A DNA stretch of 64,000 nucleotides from Neckera pumila (Eukaryota > Streptophyta > Bryopsida > Hypnales > Neckeraceae): NCBI GenBank assembly GCA_963969595.1, contig OZ018412.1, positions 9,550,501 through 9,614,500 on the forward strand, written 5' to 3'. Shown one piece after another: positions 11,507 through 23,700 of this stretch. How positions within the stretch are numbered: the first letter of the stretch is position 1; every line of letters begins with the position of its first letter. The notes beneath the pieces were generated by a model. That model ran no database searches. It saw only the letters and a program-made list of their open reading frames with translations, and was not told where the DNA came from. The position numbers and the translations under genes were made by a program.

Positions 11507-14500
11507 ATGTGGGCAGCGGGATGCTTGGCGTCATGCTGCGCATCATGCGCATGCGCGGCTTGTCAGGGGGTAGCCGGTGGAATTTCTCGGCGGTCAGCGC
11601 GAATCGCTTACTGCGGACTGTTTGCGATGTCACTGATTGTTTCGTGGCTTCTCCGTGACTTTGCTGGGCCTTTACTTGCCAAGATTCCATGTAAGTGGCC
11701 CGTCTTCGACTTCCTTAACCTTAAACTCCGCAGAATAGTCCAGCTACTCTTTCATGCATAGTTTTGGGCGTCAGCCTAAATATGTTTTTAATATTTTTTG
11801 TGTCCAGTTGTTTCCTGTTATTCCTAAAATTTCAATCTTATTTTGGTACAAAATGGAATTTTTACAATTCTGAAGGTTGAATACTTCTATATATTCAGAG
11901 TATCTTCGAAAAATTTCAGTGAGGAATCCTATGATATATTTTTCATACAAATTTACGATTTAGATTTGGAAATCTGACCTATAGAGCTTGCAGAAGCAAC
12001 AAATTACTTAATGTTTACAATTTAAGTTCTGAAAAGTGAAGCACATACTAATGGGGCTTAGTGGCAAGAAAACTCAACTTCAAAGTCTTGATTGGGTGTG
12101 ACCATCTAGTGTGGATGCTTGGTCCTTAATGGTAAAATTAGTTACAGGTTAACTGAATCATGTTCTCTTATAAAATGTTGACATCAGTATCGGTTTCTGT
12201 TGCTTATCCTTCCAAATTCGATTTTTCCCAGGGATCAACACCTTTACGGAGACACCCAGCCCGGAGTGGTTTGCCACACAGGCTGTTTTGCGCGTGAGCT
12301 TGGGCAACTTCCTATACTTCGTTGCGTTTGCAGTTCTCATGATTGGAGTCAAGGACCAGCGTGAGCAGCGAGATTCTTGGCATCATGGAGGCTGGATGGT
12401 GAAGCTTATATTATGGTGCATTACGATTATATTAATGTTCTTCCTTCCTAACGGCCTCGTCAACGCTTATGGTACGTTCAAGTGTATCACTAGGGTTTGT
12501 TTGTGAAACGCTCTGATTATATATCTGCATGCGGGTTTTTCTCCATGAATTATCGGTTGACTTTCATAGAAGAATAAGAAGTTTACCCTAGTCCGTAAAA
12601 ATGTTCCCTGCAATTAAATTTGGAAATGAAATATGAGTCAGTGTCAAGGGGCCTTTTATTTGGATCCTTTTCATGTTTTCCTGCAAATTTTATGTTTAGG
12701 TTCTACTGCTGGTTTCAAACGAATATCCTAACTTTAGCTTGTAAGGTGATGGTAGAATTTGTATTTAGTATTGTAAATGCAATATAATAAAATACATTTT
12801 AATATACAATTAAATGCATGATTTACAACTACCAGCGAAAATTTCTCACTTGAGAAACCATGAAGTGAAGCTAGTCACTGTTTTCATCTGTTGCAACTCC
12901 GGTTGCTGCTAATATCTAAAGTTTCTTGAATGTGTTGTGCTAGTTATTGGGAGTGGGTTTTCCCTCTCCAGTTCTTGCTGCCACTTGCAATTACTGAAGT
13001 GCAAGGATGGGAAGCAGAATCTAACGTTAATGAATCCCTTGCAGGCAGTGTTTCGCGCTTTGGATCAGGTCTGTTTCTATTAATCCAGGTAGTCATCCTA
13101 CTGGATTTCACTCACAACTGGAACGCCGCTTGGGTTGCTAAAGATGAACAGTTCTGGTGAGCAATTTATCTTTATCTGAAGCATGTGCTACTGAAATTGT
13201 TTATGTTCTAGAATATTTTTGTGCAAGGATTAATTTGGAAAGTTATAGTTTATCAATCCGGTACTGTTCAGGAAGTAACTTTTTAATTTGTCTTTGCTTA
13301 GCTGTGTATTCGGTTCCTAACTGGTGATATGTTCTTTGCGAAATGGGCAGGTATATCGCATTGCTATGTGTATCGGTCGGGTGTTATCTGGCGAGCTGGG
13401 TCTTTTCTGGGTTCTTGTTCCACTGGTTTACACCGTCAGGAGAGGAATGTGAACTGAATACTTTCGTCATCGCCTTCACGCTTATTCTCGGCGTATCATT
13501 TGCTATCGTTTCTCTGCATCCTCAGGTGTGATATTCAACTCTAATCTTCTTTTAGGATTGTTTGTTTAAGTCATCTATTTTCTTATAAAGTAGATGTTAT
13601 TTTACTCATTATTTGTTCCTGCAAAATTTCAATCGATGTATAAGTGAGGTGTTCAATTCAACAACTGTTGTGATTGTGTCCAACAGGTGAATGGTAGCCT
13701 TTTGCCAGCAGGCGTGATTGCAGCATATTGTACCTACCTGTCTTACAGTGCATTGTCAAGTGAGCCTCGGGATTATGAATGCAATGGCCTTCATAAACAT
13801 GTGAACGCTGTGTCGAAGGGCACCCTTGGTCTGGGCATGCTGACAACGCTCCTTTCTGTGGTCTACTCGGCTGTGCGCGCTGGCTCGTCCACGACTTTCT
13901 ACTCCCCACCTTCCTCTCCAAGAGATGGTATTTTGTTTTCTCCCTTCACCGTCCTTGTCAGCGTTGTGTTTTCTTTTCGGCCTTATCAATTTCTTTGATT
14001 CTTATTCCTTGAACCAAGTCTTTTGACTTCTTCTTCAAATTTGGTGATCACTGTGAAACGTAGAAACGTACTGTAATAGTATTTTCGCACCATTCTGAAA
14101 GAACTGGAAAGAAGCTGAATTTGTGTAATAATTGAATTCAGTCTACCCATACGGTGGCCTTCTATGTCATGCAGTTTGAACTCAAGCCTTACATGTCTCT
14201 TTGATTAATAGCAGCATTAAGAAGTTTTACCACAGGGGATGCCCCATTCATGCAGTTGACTTAGCTCCCACCTGCATTAAAAACAACTAGTAACCTTATC
14301 TATTTGGAATTAGTTACTGATAGTTCTCACTGCCCAAGGTGTTTTGTTAGCAATCGTTTTGAACTCCTGCTAACTAATTTACATTCATTTCCACCAGTTA
14401 ACCAAAATCCTCAAATGAACTGGTGGAAATGAATGTAAATTAGTTAGCACAAAATAGATAGTTACCTGCCAATTTGTGTGCCTCAACACCCCATTTAGTT

Positions 14501-14921
14501 GACTAGTGCTACTTAGTGCGTATGGACGGGGCCTGAATTGGACGTTTAGCAGATAATTAATGGGTTTTTGATTACAGGATCTTCCCAAAAGGCACTTCTA
14601 TCAAAAGATGATGTCGAAGGAGCGAACGTCAGCGATTCCGACGATGATGATATGCCAATCCGCCGAGGAGGACGACACAGCAAGGAGCCCCGTCCAGTTA
14701 CCTACGTGTATAGCTTCTTCCACTTAATCTTTGCTCTGGCTAGCATGTACTCTGCCATGCTCCTTACCGGCTGGGGTAATGCAAACATGGCCGAGAAGGA
14801 CATCATCGATGTTGGCTGGCCGTCTGTCTGGGTTCGCATCATCACTCAGTGGATCACTGCTGGACTCTACATCTGGTCTTTGGTGGCTCCTCAGTTATTC
14901 CCGGACAGGGACTTCTCCTAA
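11507..14921 (+). CDS. SERINC/TMS1 family multi-pass membrane protein
   Basis: Six coding exons: 11507-11690, 12232-12471, 13045-13156, 13351-13525, 13687-13927 and 14578-14921. All have GT-AG borders and matching phases, giving 431 residues. The start MWAAGCLASCCASC with its Cys-rich stretch (about residues 6-18) and SRRSARIAYCGLFA are hallmarks of the SERINC family. Later signatures are LRVSLGNFL, HHGGWM, LLLDF-type (ILLDFTHNWN), FHWFTPSG, SEPRDYECNGL and SAVRAGSSTT. About ten hydrophobic segments span the protein. A polar loop with SDSDDDD comes before the last two segments, which end LVAPQLFPDRDFS. SERINCs act in endomembranes and the plasma membrane; serine supply to lipid synthesis was first proposed and lipid scrambling has been shown for animal members. 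The plant role is unsettled. I chose the ATG at 11507 because family members start MWA; an in-frame ATG does not improve the model upstream. Confidence 0.95.
14368..14449 (+). repeat. perfect 32-bp stem in SERINC intron 5
   Basis: The arm at 14368-14399 is the exact reverse complement of 14418-14449, separated by 18 nt. It lies in the last intron (13928-14577). In the pre-mRNA it would form a 32-bp uninterrupted hairpin, long enough to be cut by a Dicer-like enzyme or to affect splicing. No terminal motif of the MITE families in this window is present. Confidence 0.9.
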
Positions 14922-15243
14922 GTGCTTCGCTTCATACGCGTACCTACGATAAGTCGCCCTCCAGCAATTTAATGTGTTTCTAGTATTTGTATAGATGTTA
15001 GTGGTTTTTCAGGTTCAAAATGACCCTAAAAAGCTTTCACAGATATTGGGTGATTTCTCCCGTGTAGACTCCTAGTATATGTAGGGGTTTAGCATTGTGT
15101 TTGCAAGCAATGTTAATATTTCTGCTCATTGCCGGGTGGCGTTTCTCTTGTATGATAGTGCTTTAGTCGGGCTTTGAACGCGGATGCCCGTGAGCCGGAA
15201 TTGGATGGAAATATCATATGGTGAAGCGGCACTTGGTTCCTGT

Positions 15244-15249
15244 AATAAA
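15244..15249 (+). terminator. putative poly(A) signal AATAAA of SERINC
   Basis: A canonical AATAAA about 320 bp after the stop codon, followed by U-rich sequence. A Stowaway-like MITE starts 26 bp later. Confidence 0.5.
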
Positions 15250-15274
15250 TTTCTGTCACTTATGTAAAATTGTA

Positions 15275-15531
15275 CTCCCTCCGTCCTGAAATAATTGTCC
15301 ACAATTTTGTTGGGTTTTTTCAGCCAATTTCATTGATCATAATATTGTGAAACATAATTGAGAAAGGTTCCACAAATTTCATATCACTGGAACCAATGAA
15401 AAACATTGCATGTGTTGTGTTCATTGCAACCTAAATAAATTTAGCCACAATGAAGTATTTTTTTGACCTACTCAAAACAACCTTAAAAAAACATAACTTC
15501 AAAGTAGACAATCATTTTGGGACGGAAGGAA
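15275..15531. mobile_element. Stowaway-like MITE
   Basis: The left end CTCCCTCCGTCCTGAAATAA and the right end, reverse-complemented, TTCCTTCCGTCCCAAAATG are the signature termini of plant Stowaway MITEs (Tc1/mariner-derived). TA dinucleotides flank it at 15273-15274 and 15532-15533. About 257 bp, no ORF. It lies at the 3' end of SERINC and may contribute alternative polyadenylation sequence. Confidence 0.9.
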
Positions 15532-15929
15532 TAGTAGGTATTGATGATTTGGGTATTCTAGATTCCCATGTGCAAATGCTACGATGCAAATGAGTTTTTT
15601 TCATTGCTTGTCGGTGTCTTGACTTATGTCTCTTCTTTTGCAATCTTCATCTTAATTAGTGTTTTTTTTTGTACGGGGCTATAAATATTGATTTCAAACC
15701 CATCACTGCCCATCACTGCCCATCACTCTAAGGTAACCAAGGTAGGCACCCCAAAATGCGGCGCTGACCTTAAACCGCCATCTACACTTTGTGAAGAATT
15801 CTAGAATGAGTTATGTACCTATGTGGAATAAATGCTTTTAGAACCAAACTAGGAAAAAATAGCATGTTGCAAGATATATCTATTATTGTCAATGATGAGT
15901 TAGATAGGCTTAAGTGGTTGCTTTAAGAG
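15532..15929. other. spacer with a 10-bp triplication and a family D flank
   Basis: CATCACTGCC is repeated at 15701-15727 (two full copies and a partial third). At about 15870-15925 the minus strand carries a sequence related to 37139-37235 and 49280-49370 (…TTAAGCCTATCTAACTCATC…), a repeat that accompanies the D elements. No gene. Confidence 0.6.
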
Positions 15930-16640
15930 TAAATTACCTTATATCTAAAATGGACCACTTTTAAAAATCAACCCCTATTTTTTAAGGGAAAATGAATAGG
16001 GAGGATATCAAGAATGGTCCGCATTACATGGACAAGTGTAAGGTGGAATTGTGGCCCATTTTGAATAGTGTGCAGCTCTAATATAATATTGTGGAAGTGA
16101 CAATTTTTCAAGTGGTCGATTTTTATTGCTTTAACCATAGTTGTTTTTTCAAACTTGGTGACACCGCAACAAGCAAATAGCACACGACGTCTTGTAGATT
16201 CCTTGCAATGTCTAATAGAGTCAACTTTAAGTTGACTTAAAAAATAAATTATCCCCCATTTATGATTTTGACATATTAAAGTCTCATTTTAATGAAATGT
16301 CTCAATTTGATTCTAAATTTAGATTCATAATTATAGTAAGATTTCAAATTTTTTGAGCTGCTAAGAATGGCCTCATGACAGGGTTGTCACAAGTCCTCAA
16401 TGTTTGATTTGTCTAGTACAACACACAACATCAGACGTTCTATACGACATCGAAATCCAAAAATGTATCTGAGGCATGATAGACTTGGTTTTAACTTCTT
16501 CTCTATGATATGTTATGATACTACTACTTGCAGACTGGTTTCTAGTCTTTCACCAATATACAAAAATTGTTGATCATTTGTAGATCATATTGGTCATTCC
16601 ACACAGCTTATTCTTGCGCTTTTAGGTGTAGTTATTTTAT
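15930..16640 (+). mobile_element. family D MITE, copy D1 (enlarged)
   Basis: Starts AAATTACCTTATATCTAAAA, with an adjacent TGGACCACTTTT motif, and ends TTTTAGGTGTAGTTATTTTA, degenerate versions of the D termini seen intact in copy D2. It shares internal blocks with D3, such as AAGGTGGAATT and GGCCCATTTTGA. It is some 200 bp longer than D2 and D3 because of extra sequence at about 16180-16440. Confidence 0.7.
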
Positions 16641-17601
16641 TACTACCATTTTGCAATTCGATATGAATGAAAAAATTTTAATCTATTTATTAGAGACAAA
16701 GTCATAAGTCTAATGCAAGTCATGAATTTTCAATTTTGGAGGACAATTTGAAAAAATTATAAATTTTTTAAGAAAAAAGTAAAGAAAATCCATCACTTAC
16801 AAAATACACTCAAAAAATTTGAAATTTTCACCATAGATGTATATTATAGTGTATAATATCATTACATAAACTAAAGTTATTGTGTCACTCTAAAACTAGA
16901 CAATTAACAAACCATGGTCATAGGTCTAAAGTTCATATTGCTATAAAAAAAATTAAAATTTGGGATTTTTTTAAATTTCTAATTGGAATAGAAATTATAA
17001 GCTTCATTTCATTAGTTGGATTCAAATTTTTTTAAATTTATGGCTATATAACAAGAAATGGACAAAATACACTACAAGGGTGATTTATCTTATCCATTGT
17101 GTAAACTACAAAAAATGGACAAAATACACTACAAGGATGATCTATTTTACCATTGGGATTAGTGTGTTCTAATTTCATCTAAGAGCAATTAATAATTTAT
17201 TTTTCACCCTCTATCATGTACCTATTTCTATTTTTAAAAAATGTAAAGAATAAAATTTAATTAATTTAATTTAATTTTTATGTCCTACATTCTCAACTCA
17301 ATTTTTTATGATAAAAATATTTTAATTCAAAATATGTAGTACAAAATTTTAAAAAATAAGGAGATTCAAGTCTTATAAACTACATTGAATAGGAATATTG
17401 AGGGAACTTAGACTAATTAATCGACATCTCACACTATATAAATATCTACCTTTATTGTACATCAAAAGTTATTGAAGTATGCGGGGACTATACATCATGT
17501 TTCAAACATCTGCAATTTTTGAGAATAAGTTTATTTAATTTTTTGGTCCCCTTAATATCCCTCTTTGATGTAATTTGCCACAAAGCCAAAAAACAAGTTC
17601 T
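16641..17601. repeat. dispersed repeat J1 and a family A fragment
   Basis: 16641-17045 is homologous to 39945-40340 (TTTTGCAATTMGATATGAAT near the start, ATTGGARTAGAAA near the end), and a shorter piece recurs at about 62545-62640. A 29-bp unit beginning AAATGGACAAAATACAC occurs twice (from about 17055 and 17114). 17150-17355 is a fragment of family A in reverse orientation (ACCATTGGGATTAGTGTG). No ORF. Confidence 0.6.
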
Positions 17602-18498
17602 ATTGTCCCTTCGGACAACAAATGGGATTTTGGGCAGGTTTTTGTGACCTTGATTTTTTTTGAAACTTTTTGAAACTTTTTCATAAGATAGAAGAACTGA
17701 TTAGCTATGTGGGAATATTATTTTTATTTCAATTGGTAACCGGGAAAAAAAGTTATACCACAAAAAGTTTAGAATTGAACCCGGCAAGCAATACAAAAAA
17801 AACTGCAAAAAGTCAAAATAAATTTTTAATTTATTTTTTCCTAAAATATTATGTTTTGGTCTACATGTGAAGCTTTGATTCCTTCTATTTGGACCAACAA
17901 TGAATAAGTCATAGACAATCTTGTTTTCTCGGCAATTAGAGCATCTTCTAGAGAAAATAACTTATATGATTCATTTCCGAATGCAATTTTCATAATTTTC
18001 AAAAGAATTGTTTAACAAGATTGTGTTTGCTTGATAAAACAATCTCACCGTTGGAAGTATTGTATTTAGATCCTATCTTAGAGCTATTAACGATTTAGTG
18101 TTTTTTTCAATCTTAGACCTACTTCTACCTAACAATTTTGTAAAGAATGAAAATCAAGTAATCTTTTATTGAATTTTTTTTTTTAGATTTTTAATTCAAT
18201 TATTCAACATAATTTTTTTTAATTTAAAGTCTATAGTGCAAAAGATTTCCACAGATGGTGGTCAAAGTCATCTGAAATTGCAGGCTAGTGTTCAAAAACT
18301 TTCTTTTTCAACTTTGAATGCTAATATCTTCAAACTTCATGAAATCTTTACCACATGATCTCGGACAAGTGAAGTATAAGATCCTATGGTTCAATTCTAA
18401 GAAAAAGTTTTTTTTTGGTTTTCTTGTGTGATTACAGCAAAAATGGCAATTTTGAATGCTTTTTGATAGAAAAATGGCCTTGGGACTTTAGGGATTAA
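17602..18498 (-). mobile_element. family A element, copy A3
   Basis: A nearly full-length copy in reverse orientation. It begins TATTGTCCCTTCGGACAAC and ends GGCCTTGGGACTTTAGGGATTAA at 18498, matching both family ends although the TTAA ends are partly mutated. The right-hand neighbour at 18505-18700 is a second, truncated terminal fragment (A4) in the same orientation, again a head-to-tail pair like A1/A2. Confidence 0.75.
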
Positions 18499-18795
18499 AA
18501 TGGATTTATCTAGCTTGCAATCTATGGGGTCAAAGTTTTTCAAATTTATTCTACAAATTTTTATAGTATTCTATAGAAAGATCCTACAATTCTATAAGCA
18601 AAAATTTTTTTTTTTTTTAATTTTCTGTTCTTTGCATTAGAAATAATAATTTTGAATAGTTTTGACAAGAAAAGGGGCTTAGGAATTAGAAATTTAGGTG
18701 TAAGGATCATATGTCAATTAATAATATTTCATTCAATATAATTTTGAAGTTTGTGAAACTTTTAGTACAAAATTTGAATATCAATTATCATTCTA

Positions 18796-19001
18796 CAATA
18801 GAACCTCTCTTAGTGTATACTCTCTTAGTGCATAATATGCAGTAAGAGAGGTAGTACTTTGAAGCATTTATTTGTGAACAGTAGTTGGAGACCCCATAGT
18901 GAGAGGCCATGTTAGCCAATGTTCAGTACAGAACCTCTCCTACTGCATAAACCTCTCTTAGTGCATAATCCCCAGACTATGCACTAAGAAAAGTTCTATT
19001 G
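18796..19001. mobile_element. MITE H, about 206 bp
   Basis: The left end CAATAGAACCTCTCTTAGTG and the right end (reverse complement CAATAGAACTTTTCTTAGTG) are inverted copies, with TA next to both ends. The interior repeats the AACCTCTC-TAGTGCATAA word several times in both orientations. No coding capacity. Confidence 0.7.
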
Positions 19002-20747
19002 TATTCACTAAAGAATCTTGGAAAATTTTACTTGTACTAAAAGGTTTTTTTCACTGATAAATATAAATTAAATTTTATAAATGTGTAAATTTTTTTCCTA
19101 GTAATCAGGAAAATTGTTTTATATAAATTTGTTACTTATTCCTCAACCTATCTAATATTTGTTGAAATATTCAAATTCTTCAATTTGAAACGGCAATTTT
19201 TGAATTGTATGAACTTTAGAAAACACTATACATTTTTGTAGTTAAAGCTAAAAGAACATTTAAATCAAGAACTTTCTAGAAATTGAGGTTTGACTTTTAA
19301 AATGACCTTTGGACTTGCAATGTCTTTAGAGGGTCAAAAAGTAAACAGCTTTATTGAAATTGTAAACTAGGTAGATTTATATCACATAACTCTGTAGTAT
19401 ACATTGAATTTTAACTTGAAAGGATTCAAAATTTGACCTAAAATAATTTGGCTACAATATGATGTTCCTAAATATAAAAGACACGGCAATGTTGAATTTC
19501 TCAAAAGTTTTAAGCATACAATGCATTTGATATGAGATTTTTTTGCTATAACTTCAAAAAAGTCACAATAATTACAAATTTTCACAAAAAAAAAATAAAA
19601 CTTTTATTTCTTTTAGGAAACATGTCAATGCATATCTATAAAATAAAATAAAATGAAATTTAAAGTCATATAGAGGTAATTTTGACCATACAAATCTCTA
19701 ATTTATAAGATTCATAAGTTCGTACAAATACAACATTGAAGTTGTGAATTCATACCTATGTATCATAATTGTACATATTATGTGTATTTTTACGCATTGA
19801 ATCAATGCGCAAACAATGCCATCAATAACGTACAATAATTATATTGAAATTAGTACAGTTTAGGTGCATTTTGGATACCAAATTTGTATAATTAAAGTAC
19901 ATACTTTGTACACTTTTAATAAAGATTTTAACAACACTAATTTAATGTGTAAAAATACATGTAATATTTACGATTGTGGTACGTAGGCATGAATTCACGA
20001 CTCTAGTGCAATATCTGTTGAAAAATCGTCTTCCCTCAAGTTCAAGATGCATTGCAAAAAATGTAAGTAGATTGTCAAAGATGTAGGTGGCTATTACAAT
20101 AGAAAGTAATAAATGATCAATACAATGACTTATATTATATAATGTATAAAAATTACAAGTATAAAATAGTCAATAATCACTAAAAGTGATACTTCAAAAT
20201 ACTACATTGTTCAATCTTAAGAAAAAATGCAATGGCTCATATGGCATCAACGAAACTGCAGCCATCCACTCTTGGGTGGCTTAGGTGAATTTGAACATCT
20301 CTGAATCTATCTTTGTAGTGTCTTCCTCTATCTTTGTAGTGCCCTCCTTCATCTTCAATTCTTGTCTTCAGCTTGCTTCACATAAGCAATCCAAAGGAAT
20401 CACTATGAAAACTCTTGCAACTCATTTGGGGTGCCTTTTGACACCCAATCTTGTAGTGGCACAAGTTCAAAGAGACACAAGATCTTCAATTGTTGTCCTC
20501 TACTTGCACCAATGGCTCATGTTGAATGTCCCTCTCCATTGTACCATCAGCCTTGGCCATCTGTGAAATGGGCCAAGACAGAGTAGCACAACTACAATGA
20601 ACCTCAGTATTGTACAAGGTTATATGATTTCAAGTGTGATTGTAGCAACTTGCTTCCTTGTAATGTTTTTCCTAGTTAAAAGTTGTCTAAAGAATAAATT
20701 CTTTGATGTACATACAAGATGAAAGGTGGCTTGCAAGCCACCCTTCA
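19002..20747. other. gene-free spacer 3' of BRF1
   Basis: AT-rich, with an inverted repeat (19741-20001) listed separately. The minus-strand 3' UTR of BRF1 should lie in its right part. The ORF at 20285-20566 lacks any motif and shows internal near-repeats (CTATCTTTGTAGTG twice at 20309-20341), so it is not called. Confidence 0.5.
19741..20001. repeat. diverged inverted repeat, about 52-bp arms
   Basis: 19741-19792 and 19950-20001 are imperfect reverse complements of each other (shared core GTGAATTCATRCCTAYGTA). The 157-bp middle contains a further small dyad (GCATTGA-ATCAATGC). This looks like an old foldback or MITE remnant. Confidence 0.65.
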
Positions 20748-23700
20748 CTATTCATACTCGTATTCGTATTCATATTCATATTCATCGTCAATTGCAAGAG
20801 TGTTGTGACCTCCATCGTAATCTTCATCCTCTTCACCTTCTTCGTCAATGTCCAACTCTCCTACGTTCTCAAGCTCCACCTGCATATTGTTGTCCTCTTT
20901 GGCGTCTCCATTAGCCACCTTCAATTGCCAGACATCATTCAATTTAGCTTCTCATAATGACTCCAAAATGCATATTTGTACATATGCCACACGCATCACA
21001 CCTTCACAACTACCTTGTGTAAATTTAGTGTATGCTTTAGAGATCGATAGACATGTGCTACTTTCATTCAATGTAAACAAATCTTTTCACTACTCGTGAG
21101 CATAATATAATCCAATCTGCTCAAGTTCCAGTCCTGCATTATGCTTCAAGCATAACCTACAGCCAACCATCCGAAAGAAGATGAAGCCAAAGAGCACATA
21201 AATTTGCATTCATACCAATTGTCAACAGAACAAAAGAATTAGTAGGAACAACCACTTATTATTAAGAGAAACCCAGAAAAACCCAGAGAAACCCTAGGTC
21301 AAGACTCCTGATCTAAAATTCACAACAAGAAAATCAAAAGAGCTTCGATAAAAATTTAGTAAAAGAGCAATAGCAGGATGCATACCCGAGCAGATGGGCG
21401 GTCTTGCAAATCGTCTTCAAAGGTCACCTTTCGCTGACGTTTATTTGCTCTATCCGCTTCTACATTCTCCTTCTCCTTCTCAGTGTTCTAGAAATGAAAA
21501 AACACAATACTCAATAATCTATATCATGTAGTACATGCTACTAAAGTGACCATTAAAAATTGTCAATATACAAGATTAAGTCTCAAGAACTTCAATAAAA
21601 ATCCCAAGAAACTTGAAATTTAAAATTTAAAAATTTAAATTTGTTTCTTATAATCGTATCTTTGTATACATGGAAAGCTTTGATTCATTTCATTTCGATT
21701 AGTGATGTGAAAGTTATGGAGCATCTTGTTTTCTAGGTAATCATTTTCAAGGGCTAATTTGTTTGCTAGAACAATCTCAGCATTAGGATTAGTGTGATTC
21801 AATTCCATCTTAGAGATGTTAACAATTAGTTTTTCCTTCTATTTCATACTAGCTTCTAATTTTGTAACAATTATTTTAAGAATAATAAAATTAAGTGATT
21901 GTTATTTTAATTTGTTTTTCTAGACTCTTAACTCAATTCTTAATGATACATTCTTTTTAATTGAAACTGAAGTGCAAACAAATTAAGTTAAGAAGGTTCA
22001 AAGTCAAATAATCTAATCATACAAGGTGCAAAAGAACTTGTTTTCTTCACTTTAAATGTGGATATCTTGCAATCTATGCAGCCAAAGATTCTGAAATTCT
22101 TCCACACATTCCTACACTATCCTACGGTACAAGATCCTCCGGTAAGATATGAAAAAAAAATTTGATTTTCACAGTTTTCCACTCTTTGTAATGGAAATGA
22201 CAGTTGTAAGTGTTTTTTGACAAAGAAAAGGTCGTGGTCTTTTAAGGGGTAAGGGGCATACATCTACATCAAAAAGATTTGCGAGCACGGCATAGTTCAC
22301 TTTGGAGCTCAGTTTCTGCACATAAGCACCACAAGATCCGCAAAATGAATTAGGTGGACAACTTCGTCCCAAGTATCAACAGGAACTACAGTAAAACAAG
22401 CTGTTCTATTTAGTCTCAAAAAAGCCTGAACAACAATCTACAGAGATACTTTCAGAATTGAAAACGTTTTGGTAATGATATACTCGACATGCTCCTCAGT
22501 CTTTTTGCAAAAACACATTCTGCAACCACTTCACACCAAGACGTCGTATCCGTCAACCAAGACGTCGTATCAATGTGTACCAGGGTGTCTGGATGTCAAT
22601 AGTACCTTGCTTGCAAGCATATGACGAGCTGCATCGGCTGCTGATTCTGCAGGTGGTCTGTTTGCCTCATCAACTCTCTTTTGCTTACGATCCTGCAGAG
22701 ACCAGGTGATCCAAATTCAACAAGAAACTTGTTGTCCTTGCCGCTACCAATTTAATCATCTTCCAACCTCCTTACAATTTCTTTGAGATTGACAAAATTG
22801 GAGCTTGTTATCAATTCCTCATAGATGAATTCAAACCATAGTCTTCATCAGTTCCAGAGAAAAACAAACCAAAACGAAGTATCAATTGACCTTTTTCAGT
22901 TTTGCAACAGCCGCGGCTGCAGCGGCAGCTAAATCTGCTGCACTGGCTGAGTTGGTGGCAGCCGCTTCAAATGCTGCAATCCTTGCTTTCTCACTGGCTT
23001 CAATTGCTGCTCTTTTTGCTTCTTGCTCCTGAATGCAATCAAATGATTATGTGACATTACACAGATTCAACTCACACGTTCAAGATGAAGCTAAATGGAA
23101 ACATAAGTGCAATTAATAATACTATCGCATTCACAGGTACGATACTTGAAGTGGTATGTAACAGGATGTAACTCATTTGGACGCAATCTACCTCCAAATA
23201 CTCTTTGTTCATTGTAGTCCAAACGATTGTCTTATATCTCACTTCCTCGTCGTTGTTTAGATACCCTTTCACCTGCACACGAAGCCATGAATCTTAATTT
23301 GTGCAACTGCAACCTAAACTATTGACCATATCCACATGAATTTTAAATCATGCCTCTAAGACGAGACAAAAAGCTGAACAAGCCAAGACAAATGGATTGA
23401 GCAGGAAAATGTACAGCATATTGAGGGTATCTATTGTTATTCAACGTAGCAAGCCTCAAGGAAGAATAAGAACCTCATCATCATCTATGTCAGAGAGAGT
23501 CTCATTCTCTTCTTCAACGATGTCGTCTGCTTCTCCATCTTGTATGGATGCTACTTGTATACCTCCATCAATCTCCCTCGCATCATCTCCCTCAGCGTCA
23601 GTGCCTTCAGTTACGCAACTTGACTCTCCTGCCGCAGCTAGATCTGCTCGAATATCTAACTTCTTCTTCTCGAGTACAGGTACTGCAACATCGATCAATG

